From contig NZ_ARXS01000009.1 in the NCBI RefSeq assembly GCF_025532145.1, forward strand, positions 1 to 64,000: a stretch of DNA of 64,000 bases, read 5' to 3'. Shown in pieces: positions 58,612-64,000 of the stretch. Every line of letters begins with the position of its first letter. Within the stretch, counting starts at the first letter, position 1. The stretch comes from Alloalcanivorax balearicus MACL04 (GTDB lineage Bacteria > Pseudomonadota > Gammaproteobacteria > Pseudomonadales > Alcanivoracaceae). The position numbers and the translations under genes were made by a program. The notes beneath the pieces were generated by a model that searched no databases, had not been told where the DNA came from, and was given only the letters and a program-made list of their open reading frames with translations.

Positions 58612-60185
58612 TAGTCTCTGCTTTTCCCAAACATTTTCCGGACCAGGAACGGAGTCAGCTTCAGGCTGGCGCCGAGCCATTGCAGCGGGCTTTTGGGGAA
58701 AGCAAAGTACAGGGCGTTGAGCAGGCCCTTGTAGGTGGCGTGGTCGAAGGGGTACCACCAGAGGTTACGCTTGGCCGGGAGTAAGTCCCAGTTGATCGCT
58801 TTGACGTGGGTCATTTCCTCCAGGCCTTCCGGGCCGTGGGTGCGGCCGATGCCGGATTCCTTCCAGCCGCCCCAGGGGGTTTCCGACAGGCCATGACTGT
58901 AGAGGTGGTCATTGAGGGTGGTGACGCCGGATTCCAGCCGGGCGGCGAGGGCGCGGCCTTTTTTGTTGTCGCGGGTCCAGATCGAGGAGGTCAGGGCCAA
59001 TTTGGAGTCGTTGGCTTTTTCCAGGGCTTCCTCGGCGTTGGCCACAGCAGTGACGGCAATGATCGGGCCGAAGGTTTCTTCACGCATCACCAGCATGTTG
59101 TCGCTGACCTGGGTGAGCAGGGTGGCGGGCAGGAAATAGCCGTTTTCCACCTCGCCCACCGGTCGTGACTGGGCCTCGATACGCGCGCCTTTGGCGAGGG
59201 CGTCTTCCAGATGTTGTTCCACCGTGCGTTTCTGGCCCTCTGTGGTGAGGCTGCCAATGTCCACCGGGATGCTTTTATCGTTGCCGGGACCATGGCGCAG
59301 GGCGCGGGTTTTCTTCGCCAATAGTTCGACGAAGTCATCGTACACTGAAGCTTCCACATAGACGCGCTCGACACCCCCGCAGCTTTGCCCGGCGTTCTGG
59401 TAACCGGCCCAGGCGGCGCCGTTGCTGGCACGCTCCAGGTCGGCGTCGGCCAGCACGATCATCGGGTCGTTGCCGCCCAGCTCCAGCGACAGCGGCGTCA
59501 GTGTTTGCGCGGCCTGGGCCATCAGCACCTTGCCGGCGTTGACGCTGCCGGTGAAGAAAAGCTTGTCCACGCCATTTTCAAAGAAGGCGGTGGCCACTGC
59601 CGAGCCGGAGCCGACGATGTGCTGGAACAACCCGTCCGGCAACCGGCCGGCCTCGACGATGCCCTCGATGGCGCGGCCCACCGCCGGGGTGGCGGCGGCC
59701 ACCTTCAACAGCACGGCGTTACCGGCCATCAGGCCCATGATGATTTCACCGAACGGAATCGACAGCGGGTAGTTCCAGGGGCTGATAATGCCCACCACGC
59801 CCAGGGGCAGGCGGCGAATCTCGGTGCGTTTATTGGCGAACAACAGACTGCCGCCGGGGCGGCGTTTCGCCGCCAGGACTTTCTCCGCGTTGCGACTGTA
59901 CCACTGGCAGGCCAGGGCGCAGGGCAGCACTTCGGTGGCCAGGGCGTCGACCAGGGTTTTGCCGTTGCTTTCGCTCACCACTCGCGCCAGTTCCTCGGCG
60001 TTGTCGCGAATGTAATTGCGCATGCGCTTGATGTGGACGGCGCGTTCCTTGAACGATTTGGCGGCCCAGATCCGCTGCGCCTGACGCGCCTTCTCGAAAC
60101 GTTCCGGCAGAGTAGCGAGGTCGGTTTCATTAAGTTCCGCTACGGCTTTGCCGGTGGCGGGGTTGGTGTCGATCACGACGGTCAT
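58611..60185 (-). CDS. Aldehyde dehydrogenase family protein
   Basis: A 524-aa NAD(P)-dependent aldehyde dehydrogenase. The catalytic Cys269 is in GQSCGGVERVYVE, the general base Glu235 in LSLELGGNDP, cofactor loop FFTGSVNAGKVL, and PWGGWKESGIGRTHGPEGL near the C-terminus. A tail of about 60 residues follows (LWWYPFDHATYKGLLNALYFAFP), partly hydrophobic, making it longer than soluble ALDHs of about 480-500 aa; membrane association is possible. The physiological aldehyde is unknown; in an alkane degrader fatty aldehyde is a good candidate. GGAG lies 8 nt before the ATG. Its stop codon touches heptad element D. Confidence 0.9.
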   Translation of the reverse strand: MTVVIDTNPATGKAVAELNETDLATLPERFEKARQAQRIWAAKSFKERAVHIKRMRNYIRDNAEELARVVSESNGKTLVDALATEVLPCALACQWYSRNAEKVLAAKRRPGGSLLFANKRTEIRRLPLGVVGIISPWNYPLSIPFGEIIMGLMAGNAVLLKVAAATPAVGRAIEGIVEAGRLPDGLFQHIVGSGSAVATAFFENGVDKLFFTGSVNAGKVLMAQAAQTLTPLSLELGGNDPMIVLADADLERASNGAAWAGYQNAGQSCGGVERVYVEASVYDDFVELLAKKTRALRHGPGNDKSIPVDIGSLTTEGQKRTVEQHLEDALAKGARIEAQSRPVGEVENGYFLPATLLTQVSDNMLVMREETFGPIIAVTAVANAEEALEKANDSKLALTSSIWTRDNKKGRALAARLESGVTTLNDHLYSHGLSETPWGGWKESGIGRTHGPEGLEEMTHVKAINWDLLPAKRNLWWYPFDHATYKGLLNALYFAFPKSPLQWLGASLKLTPFLVRKMFGKSRD

Positions 60186-60279
60186 GGTTACGGCTCCGGC
60201 GGCAACATTGAATCACTGGCGGTAATAGTGGAGCGATCGGGAAAGCCATGCCATGGCCGGGGCGCCGGGGATGAGGGCT

Positions 60280-60359
60280 GCTGTGGGAAGCTTGCTTGCA
60301 AGCGAATATTGCCAACGTCCGAAGTAACCCCATTCGCTTGCAAGCAAGCTTCCCACAGC
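60280..60359. repeat. REPIN-like inverted repeat, copy 9
   Basis: Perfect 28-bp arms (60280-60307 and 60332-60359) of the GTGGGAAGCTTGCTTGCAAG subfamily. The 24-nt centre is close to that of copy 4. It lies between the aldehyde dehydrogenase start and the dapE 3' end, 22 nt from the dapE stop. Confidence 0.9.
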
Positions 60360-60381
60360 GGCTTCGTAGCGACCTAATAAG

Positions 60382-61512
60382 TCACACCAGAAGGTTTTCC
60401 AGCACCCGTCGATAGATTCCGGTGAGGGTATCCAGTTCGCTGATACTGGTGTGTTCGTCCACTTTGTGGATGGTGGCGTTTACCGGTCCCAGTTCCACTA
60501 CCTGAGCGCCGGTGGGGGCAATGAAGCGGCCGTCGCTGGTGCCGCCGGCGGTGGACAACTCGGCATCGCGGCCGGTTTCCTGGCGAATCGCCGCCACGGT
60601 GGCGTCCACCAGGGCACCGCGATCGGTGAGGAACGGCTGCCCGGACAGAGTCCATTGCAAGTCATAGTCCAGGCCGTGTTTGTCCAGAATCGCCTCGGTG
60701 CGCTGGCGCAATATCGCTTCGGTGAGTTCGGTGGAGAAACGGAAATTGAAAAGTACCCGGCAATGGCCGGGAATCACGTTGGTGGCGCCGGTGCCGGCCT
60801 GAATGTTGGAAATCTGGAAGCTGGTGGCGGGGAAGAAGTCGTTGCCCTGGTCCCATTCCTCGGCGGCCAGTTCCGCCAGGGCGGGAGTGGCCTGGTGCAC
60901 CGGGTTTCGGGCCAGGTGGGGGTAGGCCACATGACCCTGGATGCCTTTGACCGTGAGCACGGCGCCGAGGGAGCCGCGCCGGCCGTTTTTAATCACATCG
61001 CCGACGGTGTTGGTGGAGGAGGGCTCGCCCACCAGACAGTAATCGATGGCCTCGTCGCGTCCCTGTAAATACTCCACCACTTTGACGGTGCCGTTCATCG
61101 ACGGCCCTTCTTCGTCGGCGGTGATCAGAAAACCGATACTGCCGTGGTGATCGGGGTGGGCGGCGACGAAATCCTCCACCGCCGCCAGCATGGCCGCGAT
61201 GGAGCCTTTCATGTCCGCCGCGCCGCGACCATAGAGCAAGTCTCCGTCGATAGTGGGGGCGAACGGATCATGGGTCCATTCCTCGCGTTCCCCGGTGGGC
61301 ACCACATCGGTGTGCCCGGCGAAGACGAACAGCGGGCCGCCGTTGCCGCGCCGCGCCCACAGATTGCGCACCTCTTCGAACCACAGGGTTTCGCACTGGA
61401 AACCCAGGGCTTCCAGTTTTTCGATCATCCAGTCCTGGCACCCTTCGTCTTCCGGCGTAACGGAAGGGCGGCGGATCAGTTCCCGGGCGTAGTCGAGGGT
61501 TTTGCTCACCAT
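60382..61512 (-). CDS. dapE: Succinyl-diaminopimelate desuccinylase
   Basis: A 376-aa dizinc M20 peptidase-family enzyme that removes succinate from N-succinyl-LL-diaminopimelate. Metal ligands are in [29 protein letters not shown] and the C-terminal [11 protein letters not shown]. The length matches E. coli DapE (375 aa). I start at the ATG at 61510-61512 with GGGAG upstream; the longer frame to 61593 runs into dapD. It follows dapD by 23 nt in the order dapC, yffB, dapD, dapE. Confidence 0.96.
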   Translation of the reverse strand: MVSKTLDYARELIRRPSVTPEDEGCQDWMIEKLEALGFQCETLWFEEVRNLWARRGNGGPLFVFAGHTDVVPTGEREEWTHDPFAPTIDGDLLYGRGAADMKGSIAAMLAAVEDFVAAHPDHHGSIGFLITADEEGPSMNGTVKVVEYLQGRDEAIDYCLVGEPSSTNTVGDVIKNGRRGSLGAVLTVKGIQGHVAYPHLARNPVHQATPALAELAAEEWDQGNDFFPATSFQISNIQAGTGATNVIPGHCRVLFNFRFSTELTEAILRQRTEAILDKHGLDYDLQWTLSGQPFLTDRGALVDATVAAIRQETGRDAELSTAGGTSDGRFIAPTGAQVVELGPVNATIHKVDEHTSISELDTLTGIYRRVLENLLV

Positions 61513-61535
61513 GGGCTCCCGTGTCGGTGTGGGCG

Positions 61536-62570
61536 TCAGTTGTGCTTGTGCAGTTCTTCGTTCAGGGCGATGGCGCTCTTGTTGGTCCGGCACTGCACCG
61601 CGCCGCTTTCCGAGTTACGGCGGAACAGCAGATCGGATTTGCCGGCCAGATCCCGTGCCTTGACGGTATCGACCACGTCGCCGTTTTCGTCCAGCACTTC
61701 CACCTTGGTGCCGGAGGTGATGTAGAGGCCCGCTTCGATGGTGCAACGGTCGCCCAGCGGGATGCCGGTGCCGGCGTTGGCGCCGAGCAGGCAGCCTTCG
61801 CCCAGGGAAATGACGATGTTGCCGCCGCCGGACAGCGTGCCCATGGTGGAAGCTCCACCGCCGATGTCGGAGCCCTTGCCGACGAACACGCCGGCGGAGA
61901 TGCGGCCTTCGATCATGCCCGGGCCTTCGGTGCCGGCGTTAAAGTTGATGAAGCCCTCGTGCATGATGGTGGTGCCTTCGCCCACATAGGCGCCGAGGCG
62001 GACCCGGGCGGTATCGGCTATGCGCACGCCGGTGGGGACCACGTAGTCGGTCATTTTCGGGAACTTGTCAACGCTGTTCACTTCCAGCAGCTTGCCGTTG
62101 AGGCGGGCCAGCAGTTGACGCTCCGGCAGCTCTTCCAGATCCACCGCGCCTTCGTTGGTCCAGGCCACGTTCGGCAGCAGCGGGAAGATGCCGCTGAGTA
62201 CCACGCCGTGGGGTTTCACCAGGCGATGGGAGAGCAGGTGCAGCTTCAGATAGGCTTCCGGGGTGGAGGCCGGCTCGGCATCGGTTTCCAGGATGGTAAG
62301 CACCACCGGTCGCTCGGATTCCTGGAACGCCACCGCGTAGCTGGCCTCATGCTCGAAACCGGCTTCACGCCATTCCCGGGCCAGGTGTTGCACCTGGCGA
62401 TGGGTCAGTTCCAGGGCGGCATTGCCGCCTTGGTAGCCCACTTCCTCACGCACGACCTCAATCAGTTTGGGATCCGGATTCAGGTAAGGATCCGGATAAA
62501 ACACTTCCAGCCAGTTGTCATCGCGGTTCTTGGTACCGCAACCCAGGGCGAAGGCGAAAATCGTGCTCAT
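61536..62570 (-). CDS. dapD: 2,3,4,5-tetrahydropyridine-2,6-dicarboxylate N-succinyltransferase
   Basis: A 344-aa DapD, the long form found in Pseudomonas (344 aa) rather than the 274-aa enterobacterial type. The left-handed beta-helix is visible from residue about 180: [55 protein letters not shown]. It transfers succinyl from succinyl-CoA to tetrahydrodipicolinate in lysine and diaminopimelate synthesis. AAGGAG lies 7 nt before the ATG. It is separated from the yffB gene by 64 nt. Confidence 0.96.
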   Translation of the reverse strand: MSTIFAFALGCGTKNRDDNWLEVFYPDPYLNPDPKLIEVVREEVGYQGGNAALELTHRQVQHLAREWREAGFEHEASYAVAFQESERPVVLTILETDAEPASTPEAYLKLHLLSHRLVKPHGVVLSGIFPLLPNVAWTNEGAVDLEELPERQLLARLNGKLLEVNSVDKFPKMTDYVVPTGVRIADTARVRLGAYVGEGTTIMHEGFINFNAGTEGPGMIEGRISAGVFVGKGSDIGGGASTMGTLSGGGNIVISLGEGCLLGANAGTGIPLGDRCTIEAGLYITSGTKVEVLDENGDVVDTVKARDLAGKSDLLFRRNSESGAVQCRTNKSAIALNEELHKHN

Positions 62571-62634
62571 AACAATCTCCTTTGGCGTCGAACGTCAGAC
62601 CGGGGCGCCCGACGCTAATTAAAACAAAACTCTT

Positions 62635-62979
62635 TTAGAACAAGGCTTGCCATTGGTCGGCGTTGAAGCCGGCCACCAGGGCCTCTCCGTGCTGGAGGAT
62701 CGGCCGTTTAATAATGGATGGATTGTCCAGCGCCACGGGCACGGCCTGTTCGGCATCCATGTTGTCGCGCACGGCCGGGTCCAGTTTACGCCAGGTGGTG
62801 CCGCGACGGTTGATGACGGTTTCCCAACCCAGGGTATCGATCCAGCGGCGCAATTCCGCTTCCGGCACGCCTTCCTTTTTGTAATCGTGAAACACGTACT
62901 CCACGCCCTGGTCGTCCAGCCAGACCCGGGCCTTCTTCATGGTGTCGCAGTTCTTGATGCCGTAAAGGGTAGTGGCCAC
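62635..62979 (-). CDS. yffB: ArsC/Spx family protein (YffB)
   Basis: A 114-aa thioredoxin-fold protein of the ArsC/Spx family. The single Cys is in YGIKNCDTMKKARVWLDDQG (C11), followed by YVFHDYKKEG and PSIIKRPILQHGEALVAGF. YffB is a conserved neighbour of dapE and dapC in gammaproteobacteria; arsenate reductase activity has not been shown for it and its role is unknown. Length is typical. Confidence 0.9.
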   Translation of the reverse strand: MATTLYGIKNCDTMKKARVWLDDQGVEYVFHDYKKEGVPEAELRRWIDTLGWETVINRRGTTWRKLDPAVRDNMDAEQAVPVALDNPSIIKRPILQHGEALVAGFNADQWQALF

Positions 62980-63012
62980 GGTAAGCTCCTTGCTGTGTTC
63001 ATATGCCGGCGG

Positions 63013-64000
63013 TTACAGACGCTTGATCAGCGCGCGCATGCGCTCGGCGCCTTCCACGCACTGGTCCAGCTCCGCCACCAGCGCCATGCGCACCCGGTTA
63101 TTACCGGGGTTGCGGCCGTTCACGGTGCGAGACAGATAGCGGCCGGGCAACACGGTGACGTTCTCTTCCGCCTTCAATTGACGGGCGAAACTTTCGTCGT
63201 CGATGGGTGTGCGCGGCCACAGGTAAAAGCCCGCGTCCGGGGCGGATACCTTAAGTTCGTCACCGAGAATGTCCAGCACCGCGCGGAATTTTTCCACGTA
63301 CAGGGCGCGGTTGGCTTCCACGTGGGTTTCATCGTTCCAGGCGGCGATACTGGCCAGCTGGTGATGGACCGGCATGGCGCAGCCGTGGTAGGTGCGGTAG
63401 CGCAGGAACCGTTGCAGGATTTCGCCATCGCCGGCGACGAAGCCGGAACGCAACCCCGGCAGGTTGGAGCGTTTGGACAGGGAGTGAAACACCACGCAGC
63501 GGCGGTAGTCGTGGCGGCCCATTTCCGCGCAGGCCTGCAGCAGGCCGGCGGGCGCCTGATTCTGATAGATTTCCGAGTAGCACTCATCGGAGGCGATGAC
63601 AAAATCGTACTTGTCAGCCAGTTGGATCAACGCTTTCAGCTGTGCCTTGGAGAGGGTGGCACCAGTGGGGTTGCCCGGAGTGCAGATGAACAGCAATTGA
63701 GTGCGGATCCACACGTCTTCACCGACCGCGTCAAAATCCGGTTGCAAGCCGGAAGCGCTGGTGCACGGCAGGTACACCGGCTCGCCACCGCCGAGCAGCG
63801 TGGCGCCTTCGTAGATCTGATAGAAGGGATTGGGCATCAGTACCAATGGCCGGCGCTGCCGGTCCAGCAGGGCCTGGGTGAAGGCGAACAGCGCTTCGCG
63901 GGTGCCGTTCACCGGAATCACCTGCCGGTCATGATCCACCGCGGTCAGTTTGAAGCGGCGCACCAGCCAGTCAGCGATGGCCTGGCGCAGTTCCGGCAGG
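63013..64000 (-). CDS. dapC: Succinyldiaminopimelate aminotransferase (partial, 5' end outside the window)
   Basis: The C-terminal 328 residues of a fold-type I PLP aminotransferase; the frame stays open to the right edge. The region NGTREALFAFTQAL, MPNPFYQIYEGA, ICTPGNPTGATLSKAQLKALI, ASDECYSEIY and the PLP-lysine motif FHSLSKRSNLPGLRSGFVAGD are all present. With dapD, yffB and dapE downstream it is DapC, which makes N-succinyl-LL-diaminopimelate from the keto acid, rather than the general aminotransferase ArgD. The start codon lies beyond position 64000. Confidence 0.92.
   Translation of the reverse strand, partial: LPELRQAIADWLVRRFKLTAVDHDRQVIPVNGTREALFAFTQALLDRQRRPLVLMPNPFYQIYEGATLLGGGEPVYLPCTSASGLQPDFDAVGEDVWIRTQLLFICTPGNPTGATLSKAQLKALIQLADKYDFVIASDECYSEIYQNQAPAGLLQACAEMGRHDYRRCVVFHSLSKRSNLPGLRSGFVAGDGEILQRFLRYRTYHGCAMPVHHQLASIAAWNDETHVEANRALYVEKFRAVLDILGDELKVSAPDAGFYLWPRTPIDDESFARQLKAEENVTVLPGRYLSRTVNGRNPGNNRVRMALVAELDQCVEGAERMRALIKRL

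Overview
The window is about 64 kb of GC-rich (roughly 60-63% by eye) gammaproteobacterial chromosome. The gene set (minCDE, dapC-dapD-dapE, lolCD, plsB, tsaB, uppP, rsmJ, fadE, betT, agmatine catabolism, abundant acyl-CoA chemistry) and the REP-type repeats of the Pseudomonas style point to an Alcanivorax/Alloalcanivorax-like marine hydrocarbon degrader or a close relative; this placement is inference. No rRNA, tRNA, CRISPR, prophage or transposase gene was seen.

Layout. 0-5.8 kb: a tiny membrane/secreted ORF behind a structured leader, a LysR regulator, a DUF192 protein, a NUDIX hydrolase, aguA-aguB (agmatine to putrescine) and a small secreted protein. 5.9-10.1 kb: lolC-lolD (lipoprotein export, no lolE) and a betT-type BCCT transporter. 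10.4-18.4 kb: a fully overlapping nine-gene operon, arsC(yfgD)-wrbA-DUF2069-RDD-spoIIM-DUF4129-DUF4350-moxR-DUF58, a conserved but functionally undefined MoxR/DUF58 membrane module. 18.8-22.8 kb: yihY-acyP-alpha/beta hydrolase and a DUF1835 protein.

23-36.7 kb looks like one uptake-and-catabolism locus for an unknown carboxylic acid or ester. One arm encodes an HSL-type esterase, two MaoC hydratases, an acyl-CoA ligase, a secreted NHL beta-propeller, an enoyl-CoA hydratase and a TetR regulator. The divergent arm encodes a Liv-type ABC transporter (substrate-binding protein, two ATPases, two permeases) and a short-chain dehydrogenase. An 11-nt sequence occurs in inverted orientation on both sides of the divergent gap and may be the TetR operator. 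No acyl-CoA dehydrogenase or thiolase lies in the cluster; a fadE homologue lies about 5 kb further on.

37-41.7 kb: minC-minD-minE, then a repeat-rich, lower-GC accessory patch with a GFA-type zinc protein and a hipBA toxin-antitoxin pair. 41.8-49 kb: fadE, cnoX (ybbN), an ammonium transporter preceded by an NtrC-like site, a PPK2 kinase and an SCP2 protein. 49.2-58.5 kb: yoaA-tsaB-thioesterase-uppP-rsmJ, plsB, a DyP peroxidase and an EamA transporter. 58.6-64 kb: an aldehyde dehydrogenase and dapE, dapD, yffB and dapC (lysine/peptidoglycan precursor synthesis; dapC runs off the right edge).

The most unusual content is the repeats. (1) Nine REPIN-like elements, about 80-120 bp, with arms related to the Pseudomonas REP sequence. 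(2) Four composite elements whose inverted arms are tandem heptanucleotides (consensus GTGAAYA); the arms lie within a few bases of, or overlap, stop codons, and one element carries a REPIN in its core. (3) A perfect 53-bp inverted repeat whose right flank recurs at the left edge of the window. (4) A cluster of palindromic repeats next to hipBA. Most lie in gaps at gene 3' ends, and several supply a stop codon or the last codons of a gene.
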